Shown here piece after piece: positions 35,269 to 45,566 of a DNA stretch of 64,000 nt (position 1 is its first letter; each line of letters begins with the position of its first letter). Source of the DNA: Kappaphycus alvarezii (Eukaryota; Rhodophyta; Florideophyceae; Gigartinales; Solieriaceae). The position numbers and the translations under genes were made by a program. Location of the stretch: the NCBI GenBank assembly GCA_002205965.3, contig NADL03000092.1:62001-126000 (forward strand). The letters run 5' to 3'. The notes below the pieces were generated by a model, which made no database searches, had not been told where the DNA came from, and saw only the letters and a program-made list of their open reading frames with translations.

Positions 35269-35367
35269 CGCTGCACGTGGCCGACGTGGACCACCCGGTT
35301 AGCACTTAGCTAGCAGTATAGTCTGATCGTGCAGCGGACACCCGTTTTACTGATGCCATAAAGTTAC
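35269..35367 (-). repeat. 99-bp inverted copy of the element edge at 47997
   Basis: The reverse complement matches 47997-48095 with about five differences. Both copies end at GTAACTTTATGG on one side and CACGTGCAGCG on the other. It is probably a piece of an LTR of another element lodged inside gypsy-1. Confidence 0.85.
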
Positions 35368-35535
35368 TCTCGCGCTCAGAAAGGGGATATGTATTACAAT
35401 TGGTACATATACTGTACTGCCATCGGCAGAGCTAATTTTGGTGATCTTTTTTTGATCTGATTCACTGCTAACCAGCAGGCCCTGTACTGTACAGTACAAT
35501 AAGGGCAATTTTCTTTTGTCGCCCACTATTATTTT

Positions 35536-36400
35536 TGGTACTGTATCCTCACCCGATGGGGCTTGAGGGCTTGCAATCTGGACCACTCGGCCCCCAAATG
35601 GGACCTGATATTTTCGCAAGTGAAAGGCACCTATTGGGCCAAGTGTCGACTTTACTTATCTCTAACTTGGATCTCCCTAACTTTGCTGACCCTAACCTCA
35701 CTCACCCCGCCGTCCTAGATAACCCTAACCTATTTAGCTAATATTTATACCTACCTGGCCACTAGGGCCTCAGATTAAACACCCACCCGGTGTTGGCTCT
35801 GCACTTGACGCCTAACTTCCGCCTTTGCAGAAACCTTGCCAACGCCAACTTCGGCTATAGCCCAGTTTATCCGCCCGGGTCCCCCTTTCTATTCCCCCCC
35901 ATCCAATATTATACTACAACTTTTGTTTTTTTTGTGATATTCACTCACACTTGGCGCCCCGTACTCCGGCGTCTATATAGAAATAGGAACTTCAAGGTTG
36001 TCGTTGTTGAATAATCCTTATCTCCAAAGGAGCTTATCTCCAAAGGATAAAATCAGCACAGCTGACCCAATACTACATTTTCTTTGTCCTGTATTACACC
36101 TCTGGTTTCTACGGTTCTTTGGAATTGACACATACCAAGTTTCTAGGATTTCGCGGACCGCGGTCCGGCCTTACAACCCGGAGGACAAGTGTATCGTCCA
36201 GCCGTCCAAGGAATTACCCTCGCTCTTCTAACCCTATTTCTCCTCGCCGTCGGAGAGCTGTGCTACTGCATCGCAGGTTGTTTAAAGAGAAAACGGGACA
36301 GCGAACACCCTGTGGGTCTTCGTGTGTGTGTGTTGGATTTCTCATTGTGTAACGGTGTTCCGTTCCTAGACGACAAGAACCGCGCACCGCACATTGCACT
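35536..36400 (+). repeat. gypsy-1 3' LTR
   Basis: It matches 24338-25190 at about 93%, with an extra tandem CTTATCTCCAAAGGA near 36015-36045. Unique sequence resumes at 36405. Confidence 0.87.
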
Positions 36401-36719
36401 ACCATTGGATCCATACAACCTCCTACACTTGAGGTCAGATGTAAGTAAGCGCGCTTTGTCGTGAACCCTACTTCCAGGGAGCAAACGTCTGTCGATTGAT
36501 TTCCCTATCTTGGAGGGATTTCGAGTGCAATTGCGAGATGGAATTGGTTTGTTGAGCCAGTGAAGGTGCGAAAGCTCTGAACAGTAACCTTGCACAGGTA
36601 GAAGAGACCGAAGGGAAAATGCAAAGCTAAAGGAGGCAGTGAAAAAAGTTTTGAATTTATTTTTTTGGATCGTACAAAATGCAATCAATTGATGACACTT
36701 GTCGAATAGACACTAGATG

Positions 36720-37040
36720 GGATTCGGTACCTACTGTACAGTACAGTTACTATGCGGTATGTGCTGTGATGTCAAGAGCTTTGGTTGGCAAATATGCTGC
36801 GCCAATCAGAAGCCTTTTCGGAACTGTACTGTCCGTTAGGGACACGGTTGACACGTGGACTGTCTTGGGCTTAGCCACAGACATTCACAAGTGCACAAGG
36901 CGGTACAGTACTGTACAATACAGTACAGTACAATACGATGGCACGACCGCTGGATAGGGCAAGATTCGAGTACAGTACTGTACTGTACTGTACATTTACT
37001 GTACGTAAAATTCCACCATGCGATACTGTACCGAACTAAA
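36720..37040. repeat. cluster of TACAGTA/GTACTGTAC words
   Basis: Overlapping self-complementary words (TACAGTAC, GTACTGTAC) recur at 36736-36752, 36902-36935 and 36970-37010. The two larger groups can pair with each other around the 36936-36969 segment. Similar clusters occur at 40023-40250, 53776-53800 and 54582-54620. No gene was seen in 36405-37817 apart from the promoter region of the next entry. Confidence 0.75.
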
Positions 37041-37817
37041 TTACAGTAGCTTTGAGCGACGCAATCAACACCGCGTGCCGGGCAATGCTGTCGCACCTCT
37101 ACAAACGCCGCATGAGATGTTGATACCTATAGCTTGGTCCGGCAGTCCAGCAGTTTAGCAACATCAGCCGTCTCTTCAGCCGAACGTTGCGGAGTTCGAG
37201 ACTACTACATCTTTCAACCGGACATCGCAAGTCATGTTACTGAACAACATGTCCGTGGCCACTGTCCCTATGTTACCCCTTACCCGGCACGGTCATCCAC
37301 AAGGTACAACCTCGTAGCCGAAACACCCATGGCTGGTTGCACCAACATTCGGTACTTCGCGACGTTGGGTGCAGAACGCACATCCCTTGGTAGCGGAAAC
37401 AAAAAAAAAGTTGCTTGGCCTTGGTCCGACCTGTCGTCTGCTTTTTTGAACCAATCGTTGCCCGTGCTAGGGCGTCACCCCTGCGGCCACTATGCTTGAG
37501 CCATACCCCGCCGGCAGTCGCGCAAAATCCCAGCTTGCATCGCTCCGCTACGTACTCAAGCTCAGCTGGCCTGACAGGCAATTCAACCACCAGTCGAGAT
37601 GACCTGAAAACTCTCAGGGTCCCAACAAGACACGGAAAAGGGATGCAAATTCCCATGGCTAACTTCTACTCATGGCCCATGAAAGACTCTCACTGGCCCG
37701 CACAGGCTCAACTTGATACTTTCCTGTTCAAATTCCTCTGAGCTTCTCTCAGCTCACGGGGCAGCCCTTGAGAGGTGGTTCTACCCTCTGCCGTTCCGCT
37801 CCTAGTTTCCTGCTTCC

Positions 37818-37825
37818 TATATAAG
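37818..37825 (+). promoter_or_regulatory. TATA box of secreted-peptide copy 2
   Basis: TATATAAG lies 110 bp before the ATG at 37928. The leader AGAACGCACAAGCAATC around 37866 faintly resembles the leader of copy 1 (AAGACGCAAAAGCAATTC), a trace of common origin. Confidence 0.6.
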
Positions 37826-37927
37826 CCTCCTCACATGGCACAGGAGCCTTTCCCCACTCCCTCCTCAGAACGCACAAGCAATCTAGTCAATTATTTATCC
37901 TCTCAAGCACCTCATCACATCTCAAAA

Positions 37928-38180
37928 ATGATTGCCAAGATTGCCACCGTCCTCGCCCTTGTCGGCGCCGCCGTCGCCGCCCCGGTCTCCCGTGCCTCCA
38001 TCCAGGGTATCCTCAACTCTGGTGCTGGTTTCCAGAGCGATGGTACCCACCACCGCTGGTGCCTCCGCTGACGCTGAGTCTGGCATCGCCGCCGGTTCCC
38101 TTGAGGGTATTGGCTCCGTCCTCGGTCTCGCCGGCCCGGGTCTCGCTTCCGCCGCCGCCATCGCTTCCCCGTCTCTCTAA
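37928..38180 (+). pseudogene. small secreted Ala/Gly/Ser-rich protein, copy 2 (frameshift)
   Basis: It has the same 252-bp coding block as copy 1 plus one extra C in the run at 38046-38048 (GGTACCCACC versus GGTACCACC in the other three). This shifts the frame after about 40 codons, past the signal peptide, and gives a changed end. The remainder, including the stop TAA at 38178-38180, is otherwise conserved in the original frame. The break is therefore recent, or an assembly error. As written the product keeps the signal peptide but loses the acidic and C-terminal parts. Confidence 0.8.
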
Positions 38181-38369
38181 ATTCATTTCGTCGTAGAAGT
38201 GAATCCAAGAGTCCTTGACAAGACGTTGATGAGGCTCGGAGTAGGCGATAGTATGTAGAGCTGAGCAACTAACTGCAAGTAAATCTGTGACCTGGGAGCA
38301 CGACCAGGCCCGGATATCATTCACATACCTCACTCCCGAAACACTGGATTCCCGTCCCTGGCCTCTGCC

Positions 38370-39563
38370 CTACGCAAATTTCATCCCCGTATGCCAGTTC
38401 ACCTTGACAGCCTTGTGCTCCTTATGAGCTCCCTTTAACAACGGCACCCTCGCCGTATACACGCCATCCGGCCTTCTCCCGACCACCATTCTCCTGCCGT
38501 TCGGATCAATCAACGCTCCACCCACCACACGAAACCCCACCGCCAATGCATCCTCCACCACCACAGGCGAGTCGAACGAAATCCACTTACCGGTCAACGC
38601 GCGATTCCCCAACCCCCCAAACGCGCCAAATGCGCGTGCGCCATGTGTCCAACTCTCCCACAAGCGATAATCCAAGCGCTCTATATTACAAATCTGACTA
38701 CGATGAATGCGCACCGATCTCTCCCGTTCCATACAACTGTGAATGCGGACATTGTTGCCACGAGCATACGAGGCGGCTTGCAAGCCGATAATCTCGCCGA
38801 CCTTTGCGTTGCGGACGGTGTACCAAACCAGATGACCGTTGGTGTCTAGATAGGGTGCGGCGTACAGGGTATGCAGAGGTTCGCGGGCTCGGTCTAATCG
38901 GCCATCTGCGCCGCCTGGACAATTGCGTGGGCGCTCCCTTCTGCCGAGGGAGGTGGAGAGATAGGGGCGGAGCCAACCGTTTTTGATGCCGAGCGAGTGA
39001 AGATACCAGGCGTAGGCCATGACGGCGGATTTGGCGGGCTCATCCATGAGAGCGGTCATGGTTTCAAGTTGAGATGGGGGGATGTCTGGCTCCTGGAATG
39101 AGGAGGAGTAGGTTGCGATGATATCGAGGGTTAATTTAGACGGGATGGGTGTGGGAGGATAATGTTCCTCCTTTTGAGGGATGAGGACGGGCTTTGCGTT
39201 GGGAGGACGGGATATGGCGTACCATTGGACGGAATGACAGGGTTGAACGGCGGGGATGATGTGCTGAGAGACGGGGACGAGGTAGTCGAGAAGGGAGGTG
39301 TGCCAGGTGGAGTCGGAGGGGGTTTCGATACGACAGATGTGAAGGATGAAGAGCTCAAGGAGATGTTGGAGGGCTTGTTTGGGACGGTCAAGGAGCGGGG
39401 AGAAGCGTTGAAGGCGATGGAGGACGGTGGGAGGAAAGGTGTGGTGCATGTGAGATACACAGGGCTCAAGGCCTCGAGTACCGTGAAGAGCTTCGCGAAG
39501 GGTGTATGGTGGATAGTGAGTAAAGGGGGGAGGTATCGGGGATTTGTAGGGAGGAGATGACAT
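38370..39563 (-). CDS. hypothetical 397-aa protein
   Basis: A single open frame of 397 codons, GC-richer than its surroundings, between copies 2 and 3 of the secreted-peptide gene. The N-terminal 60 residues are Pro/His/Tyr-rich (PPYKSPIPPPFTHYPPYTL), followed by a Leu-rich helical stretch (ALQHLLELFILHICRIE, about 83-100), a helix with TALMDEPAKSAVMAYAWYLHSLG (about 168-190) and a Gly/Val-rich C-terminal half (ISFDSPVVVEDALAVGFRVVGGALIDPNGRRMVVG) that looks beta-rich. No signal peptide or clear membrane segment. The region around residues 195-225 is Arg/Gly-rich and could reflect a compensated frameshift. No family was recognised. The length without stops supports a real gene or a recently lost one. 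Confidence 0.55.
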   Translation of the reverse strand: MSSPPYKSPIPPPFTHYPPYTLREALHGTRGLEPCVSHMHHTFPPTVLHRLQRFSPLLDRPKQALQHLLELFILHICRIETPSDSTWHTSLLDYLVPVSQHIIPAVQPCHSVQWYAISRPPNAKPVLIPQKEEHYPPTPIPSKLTLDIIATYSSSFQEPDIPPSQLETMTALMDEPAKSAVMAYAWYLHSLGIKNGWLRPYLSTSLGRRERPRNCPGGADGRLDRAREPLHTLYAAPYLDTNGHLVWYTVRNAKVGEIIGLQAASYARGNNVRIHSCMERERSVRIHRSQICNIERLDYRLWESWTHGARAFGAFGGLGNRALTGKWISFDSPVVVEDALAVGFRVVGGALIDPNGRRMVVGRRPDGVYTARVPLLKGAHKEHKAVKVNWHTGMKFA

Positions 39564-40022
39564 GAGTGGAGCCGGGGGGGCATTGGAGTGGGCGACGGAG
39601 GGGAGAAGGGAAGGAGGAGCGTGATAGATTCAATCTGGTGTTGGCGGAAAGCTGGAATAGGAAAGTTGGCAGGCCGTCTGCATCGGTTGGCAAAGGTCAG
39701 TTGAACAGATGATGTGCCACGTTTCACGTTTAGTACAGAGCATAGAGTATTGCCCAACAACTTAGTGCGCACTACTTGCGCATGCTTTTGTGTCGTAAGT
39801 GCTGATCAAGATAAGCTCAATTTCTCAATAGTGCACACCCTTATATTCATACACCTGTCATGCTAATGCCTCAAAGTTATCAAATTACTTGACAAACTTG
39901 AATCCAACATGTGCACCCTAAACGTTGATAACGGCTGCATCATTGCTGACACTGTAATGGTAATGCTGTAGTGTACCTTGCAAATAGAGCACGCAACAAT
40001 ATTTAGTGCTTTGATTACATTC

Positions 40023-40250
40023 CTTTTACTGTACGTGGACGGTTCAGCCGCTGAACCATACAGTACAGTAACTGGACGTTACAATACTGTAATGTGCATT
40101 GTTGTACAGTTTGTAATGCAGCACTACCGTACAGAGTACTGTATCTTAACTTCATGTATTAGAAAAGCCCTTACAGAGTAGTACTGTGTAGCACTTACGT
40201 GCACGGCGCATATGTGATGCAGTACAGTTCAGTATGACCATATTACTGTA
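40023..40250. repeat. TACAGTA-rich segment with a hairpin
   Basis: At least eight TACAGT/ACTGTA words lie in about 230 bp. GGTTCAGC-C-GCTGAACC at 40041-40057 forms an 8-bp stem flanked by ACTGTA and TACAGT that extend the symmetry. No gene was seen in 39773-40671. Confidence 0.7.
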
Positions 40251-40671
40251 CCAAAAATTAGCATGCTGCGTGGTGTGGTGGCATCGATTATAATATACGG
40301 TAATTCATAATCCAGCACTCAAGGCCCTCCATCGCTGTCCCACTTGACCTGCAACATACGCGGCAACATTCGCACCACCGACCATCTCGCTCCGCCCCGC
40401 CAAACCCTCCCGCATCCCGGTCCTCACAACCAACCACTCCGCATCCACACACCTCCTTCCTCCTCCCCAGCACCCATCCCACCCACCGCTGTCCCGCAAT
40501 TCCCATCGCATTCAACCCCCCGAATACTCAATGCCCATACCCCACCCCGCCCCCCACGCACCGGGCCTCCCGCACAATCCTACGCACCACCCGCAATTCG
40601 TATACTCCCTCACTCCCTCCATCCCATTCACACCACAACACACCACACCACCCCGAATCCCTATATAAACC

Positions 40672-40679
40672 ACACCCCT
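40672..40679 (+). promoter_or_regulatory. TATA box of secreted-peptide copy 3
   Basis: TATATAAA lies 112 bp before the ATG at 40784. The plus strand from about 40340 to 40780 is extremely C-rich and G-poor, unlike the promoters of the other copies. Confidence 0.65.
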
Positions 40680-40783
40680 CCACCCACTCCACCCCCACCT
40701 CCTCTCCACCACTACCGCACAACACCTCCCATCCCAACAAACAAACAACCCTCTTCACAACCCCACCCCACCCAATCCCAAAA

Positions 40784-41035
40784 ATGATTGCCAAGATTGC
40801 CACCGTCCTCGCCCTCGTCGGCGCCGCCGTCGCCGCCCCGGTCTCCCGTGCCTCCATCCAGGGTATCCTCAACTCTGGTGCTGGTTTCCAGAGCGATGGT
40901 ACCACCACCGCTGGTGCCTCCGCTGACGCCGAGTCTGGCATCGCCGCCGGTTCTCTTGAGGGTATTGGCTCCGTTCTCGGTCTCGCTGGTCCGGGTCTCG
41001 CCTCCGCCGCCGCTATCGCCTCCCCGTCTCTCTAA
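40784..41035 (+). CDS. small secreted Ala/Gly/Ser-rich protein, copy 3
   Basis: 83 codons, intact, with the same protein as copy 4 (Ile at residue 53). Signal peptide at residues 1-17, no cysteine in the mature part. It differs from copy 4 by about five bases, all synonymous (including the stop TAA versus TAG), and from copy 1 by about seven, one of which changes an amino acid. Similarity begins at the A run directly before the ATG and ends at the stop codon. Probably exported; function unknown. Confidence 0.75.
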   Translation: MIAKIATVLALVGAAVAAPVSRASIQGILNSGAGFQSDGTTTAGASADAESGIAAGSLEGIGSVLGLAGPGLASAAAIASPSL

Positions 41036-43130
41036 GTTGCCGCGTGTTATGCAGCTGATGGTTTTGTGAGTGCGTTTGGTGCGGGTTTGGAAAAAATGGG
41101 TTGCTTTGCTTGTTGTCCGCAACTGTAATTTTATTATAGGTTAGCTTTTGTGGTCCATCTTGGTGTTTAGGATGTAAACATTTTTTAACTGCTTGCTAAT
41201 TATTGACTTGGTTTCAAGGGCGTTAGGAGGCACTTGTGTAGGGGGCTTCTTCCTGATTCAGTGGGGAGCAGCTGTCTGGCTTTACGAGTTTTGAAAGTTC
41301 ATCTTGCAAAGGATTTTGGGCTCGCCGGAACGGGGTCGTAAACTGCAAAAATGGACCAAGTACATGTAGTATCTGCCATTCGTACATGGCGAAACTTTTC
41401 AATGTGTGTATTTTCTCGTCAGAGCAGATTTCTTGCAGAGAGGATACTGCACTGCACCCACCTTGATCATACTGTATCTAGTAGGGAGAATTTTGCATTG
41501 CTAAAAGTACTTGGCAACTATCAGCTACTTTTTAGTTTGTGGACATGCTACATTACTTGTATTGTAGATAATGCCACATGGTTTGAATGCAAATTCATAG
41601 GACCCCTAGCGTTTGCACCAATCCCAGTGATCCGACCCCATTAGCCCCCTTAACAGATTTCTGTAACTACAGAATCGTTGTACCTTCGTACAACAGCAGC
41701 TATCAACTCCTTGTTTTCATCTATATTCCGAATCGCGTATGCGCATTTTTCCAAAGACAGGCAAAGGGTAGGGAGAGCGAAACGGTTCAGCAGCTGCATA
41801 GATGAGAAGGATGGGAATCCCCGGCAGCAGCAAAAAACCAGGAAGCTTGTGAGGTCAAGTTTGGGTTTACTGTTGAATGGCGCTTTGACGATAATCACTA
41901 CAGTGTTGTAGCTATCCCAAAGAAAACCATGCAATGGAAGATCACGATCTAAGAGATCGAGCGTACCTATAGCGCAGAGGATATTTGATTATTTGGTGCT
42001 GTTTCTGCCTGTTTACAGGGAACAGAAAGCATTACCTTTTGGCGTAATAAAAAGTATAGATGTTTACAACTCTACGGAAAGGACTTATCCTCAAATTTTG
42101 TCGTTAGGAGGTAAGAAACTAGAATAATCCTCCTCCCAGGGACACCCAGAACACGTAATACCTCTCAAGACTGTAAGCGTTTCGACTTATTCCGTTTGGA
42201 ACTGTTCGAATATTACAACTTGGTGCGAATTCATGCAGCAGTAAGGACTTCAACAATTCGTAAACAGGAAGTCTTTCATAGTTGTAACTTGCGCAAACTA
42301 TATTGCGTTTGTAGTAACTTGACCAGGCCCTTTCTTTCAGTGCGGCCACCAGAATTACAGAGGAAGTATAAACTTGATAAAAATGGAAGGTGTACCCTTG
42401 AGTGAACAAGAGATGATTTTTTATACAGCAATTTGCTACATTATTCACTGACCTGGCCATATGTTGCAAATTACAAACGTTGGGAACAATTTGTGTCGTG
42501 CGATAAAGAGAGGGATAATAGTTGAAACTAATGATGTAATGGCCCAGAATCTATGTTGCCATTTTATGTTACCAACCATATTCGTTGGAAGCAGTAACCG
42601 GCGTCCTTCGGGCGTTTAAGAAAGAACAATGTCCTTTGTGAGAGGTGTAGCCGTGGCTACTGGCAAATGAATTGACTAAACTATTATTACGCCCTTGAAA
42701 ACCAGTAGCAAAGAGGGCTCACGAATTATAACGCACAGTGCAGTCTCGAAAGGGACGACCGTCCAGAGCAGGTCTAGTTGATTTCAACAGGAAACTATTT
42801 CTCTCCGGGGCAACTCTACGGCGTCATGTATTCGTTCGGGTGTTTCCGCCAACATATCGTGGGAGTAGTCAGTTGAGAGTTTGAATAGAGCTGCAATATG
42901 AGCAGGGCCCATTTTAGACTTGCATTTTTGTTCAAAGTGTCTTTCTGGGCCGCATCGCATCAGTCTTGTTCGGTACTCGACTGGACTTACGCCTCCTAAG
43001 CATTGCCTCGAAACGGAAAAACAGAGTTTATGGTCCGATATGTTAGTGGCCCATCAATTTTTACACATTAATCGAAAATATTGGTACCAAAAAGACCTCG
43101 TTTTTCATACTGAATTATTCATAGTTGAGG
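41036..43130. other. no gene seen
   Basis: AT-rich spacer between copies 3 and 4. The longest frame is minus 42119-42469 (116 codons), with a random-looking, aromatic-rich composition. A 15-base match (GCAAATTCATAGGAC) to 1142-1156 is too short to interpret. Confidence 0.4.
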
Positions 43131-43138
43131 TATAAATA
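43131..43138 (+). promoter_or_regulatory. TATA box of secreted-peptide copy 4
   Basis: TATAAATA lies 111 bp before the ATG at 43242 in an AT-rich leader, in contrast to the C-rich leader of copy 3. Confidence 0.65.
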
Positions 43139-43241
43139 CGAATATCTGAAAGCAAAATTCTTCATCAAATTTGTCTCAAAGCAGTAGTAAAGAGCCTAAG
43201 AGATATCTCATTTCACAAACACTCTTTAACTCTATCAAAAA

Positions 43242-43493
43242 ATGATTGCCAAGATTGCCACCGTCCTCGCCCTCGTCGGCGCCGCCGTCGCCGCCCCGGT
43301 CTCCCGTGCCTCCATCCAGGGTATCCTCAACTCTGGTGCTGGTTTCCAGAGCGATGGTACCACCACCGCTGGTGCCTCCGCTGACGCCGAGTCTGGCATC
43401 GCCGCCGGTTCTCTTGAGGGTATTGGCTCCGTCCTCGGTCTCGCTGGTCCGGGTCTCGCCTCCGCCGCCGCCATCGCTTCCCCGTCTCTTTAG
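43242..43493 (+). CDS. small secreted Ala/Gly/Ser-rich protein, copy 4
   Basis: 83 codons, intact, ending in TAG instead of TAA. The protein is identical to copy 3. Signal peptide MIAKIATVLALVGAAVA, then a short Ala-Pro-Val-Ser-Arg start to the mature chain, an acidic centre and a Gly-rich hydrophobic end. Its flanks are AT-rich and share nothing visible with those of copy 3 only 2.4 kb away, so a simple recent tandem duplication of a larger unit is not supported. Confidence 0.75.
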   Translation: MIAKIATVLALVGAAVAAPVSRASIQGILNSGAGFQSDGTTTAGASADAESGIAAGSLEGIGSVLGLAGPGLASAAAIASPSL

Positions 43494-44184
43494 GAGTACT
43501 AACAGGATGGCTTTAACGCTTGCCAACAGGAGTCTTTAATTTGATCGCATAGCTCGGCTTTGCTGCTAAACCTGGTAGACTCAAACGTTAGTGAACCAGA
43601 CAAAACAGTGAAATTTAGGCCTCTTAAGGAACGTTTGTCACTGTACACTAGTAAATGTCTATACTGGACGTGTTTCTCCGACAGTCGATGTTTAAGTTTC
43701 TGTAAAGCTGGGGTAATGAAAGGAGTCTCATAACTCTTTGTTTTTTGAATAGTCCAGACTACTAACACCTGTATAAATACACAGGATTAATGTTAAGCAT
43801 GGCTTGCCTTCTAGTGAGAATACTACAAGTTCTTCTCAATGAGGTATCTACACATGTAGAACAGCCTGAGGGATGGCAGACCCTTACCATTCAGATATTG
43901 AACCAAAACTTTTGCCCGTACATCGGATGCATAGAAAATGAAAACAAAGAGGCGCCAAACTCCCCCGATTTTCAGCCCCTCGCATTCTCGCAGTAGAGGA
44001 GCCCTATATTTGTCCTTATTGTGAGAGGATCACAGGCTAACATCCGGTGGAAATGTAAGCAAAGTGAATTCAAATAAAGTAACACTCTCTTTCAGGGGGG
44101 GAATTGGGTTGGTTTAATGTGAGTAATGGAGAGGTTGGGAGTCCTCTGTACTCTCTTGCAGTCAGGGTAGAAGTTTTTGGTGTT

Positions 44185-44305
44185 TTTACTGTAGGAAGCT
44201 ATATTCGATCTATCCTAAAGTTTTCCAGACAAAGACAACCACAATCAACTCAAAAAGTGTACCGACACAGAAATGGGGGAGGAACTACGCTCCCTAAAAC
44301 GCCGC
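44185..44305 (+). repeat. short dispersed repeat, copy 1
   Basis: Aligns with 45448-45566 at roughly 80-85% by eye (shared blocks CGATCTATC, GTTTTCCAGACAA, ACAACCACAATC, GCTCCCTAAAA). Ends are not sharply defined. Confidence 0.75.
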
Positions 44306-45447
44306 CGGGTATCGCCTCCATACCAGGAGGTAACAATTCACTGCACGTGACTCCGAAAAAATGCCACATGTTTGCCGCAAAGGCAGATACAATGTGACGT
44401 AGTTGCAAACACCTGCATTCCATATATTTCAGCATCATGCTTAGCACAGTGCACCGTTCTACAGGGTACTGAACATATGTTTTCTCCGCCGCAGCCACAT
44501 ATCATAGGCTAATGGGAATTTCACCCTTTGTTCCACTCGCAGTAAACTAACCCAAACATCCCCCTGAATATATCCGCGAGATAGAACGAGTTTCGAAAAT
44601 GCAAGGTATTCTTTTACAGCGACGCTCCGCATGGCAGTAATCTCCAATGCGGCTTGTTTGCTTGCTGGCCACCCCCCTACTTCTGGAAGATTTAAGCGCC
44701 ATCAGCGCCTGCCACAACCTTTCACTTACTTGCTTTAGATTTCTCCCGCTAGAAGTGTGAGATGACGAAGTAAACTACCCCATCATTCCTCTCTCTTACA
44801 TGCCCACTTCCACCATAGAATTTTACTGGGTAGCAGCCAGCTTATCTGGCGTTACAGTACTTGAGACCCCCGTGCCCTCTGAACATATCCAATGCTGCGG
44901 CGGCAGTAAAGTCTAACGCACCGTGTCTTCTCTAATGCACCATGTCTTCTCTAACAGGGGGTATGATTGGATGACTTACTTCGTCGTCTGACACTTCTAG
45001 CTTCTCTAACGCATGGTGTCTTATCGCTGCCCTGTTGAAAGTCATTGACCGAAGTAGATCTATAAAATAGTCGAAGAAACTCCCTCACTCAGGTGCAAGC
45101 GGGCTGTTCGTTCCAAACAGTGAATCAAGCAGACTTAGGATAAACGCGGGGGTTCATTTACTGTTACAGATTTTCGGGCTGATGCCCAGTCAACTCGTGT
45201 GGCAATGTGTTTGTGCATAAAATGTTGCAGCAGGCGCAGTTGGCACTTCACAATAAAGGCAAGTGAAGGGGAGGCCAGAGGACAGACAAAACGCTTTGGA
45301 GGTTGATGCAAATACAGACAGTCGCTACAAATTAGCACTCATGTGTCCTATATCTAAGAGGGGGAAAGGTTTGGGAGTTTTACTCAACTCTATCCCAAAG
45401 TGCCCCAGACTACCCCAAGCGACTCAAAAAAGGGGGGAACGTTTGGG

Positions 45448-45566
45448 TGTTTTACTCTTGGAAGGTATATCCGATCTATCTCATGGTTTTCCAGACAACC
45501 ACAATCGACTCAAAAAGGGTATATCGACACCGTAATGGGGAAGGAACTATGCTCCCTAAAATGCTA
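45448..45566 (+). repeat. short dispersed repeat, copy 2
   Basis: Partner of 44185-44305. It probably derives from a small non-autonomous element; neither terminal inverted repeats nor target duplications were found. Confidence 0.75.

Larger units (their letters stand above)
24338..36400 (+). mobile_element. Ty3/gypsy chromovirus-like LTR retrotransposon, decayed
   Basis: Direct repeats 24338-25190 and 35536-36400 serve as LTRs (853 and 865 bp; about 93% identical by hand count). Candidate target duplication ACCA is at 24334-24337 and 36401-36404. Internal order is gag, zinc knuckle, protease, RT, RNase H, integrase with GPY/F-like module, then a chromodomain, which defines the chromovirus branch of Ty3/gypsy. 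Behind the chromodomain lies an extra antisense coding block (32613-34616), a SINE-like unit and a fragment of another element. Frameshifts and stops interrupt all genes. Neither a clear primer site nor a polypurine tract was found, so the exact LTR ends are uncertain by a few bases. Confidence 0.87.

Noticed and set aside
36900..37010. Telomere-like or CRISPR-like array
   Set aside because: The words are irregularly spaced, self-complementary and not arranged as repeat-spacer units or G-rich telomere repeats.
39131..39772. 213-codon minus-strand frame overlapping the 397-aa gene
   Set aside because: Ser/Pro/Thr-rich low-complexity reading of the same DNA in another frame; the 397-codon frame has better protein texture.
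40288..40787. Several frames of 68-147 codons upstream of copy 3
   Set aside because: Products of the C-rich strand bias (Pro/Thr/His-rich or Gly/Val/Cys-rich); they run into the promoter region.
42119..42469. 116-codon minus-strand frame
   Set aside because: Random-looking composition in AT-rich DNA, no motif and no neighbouring promoter signal.
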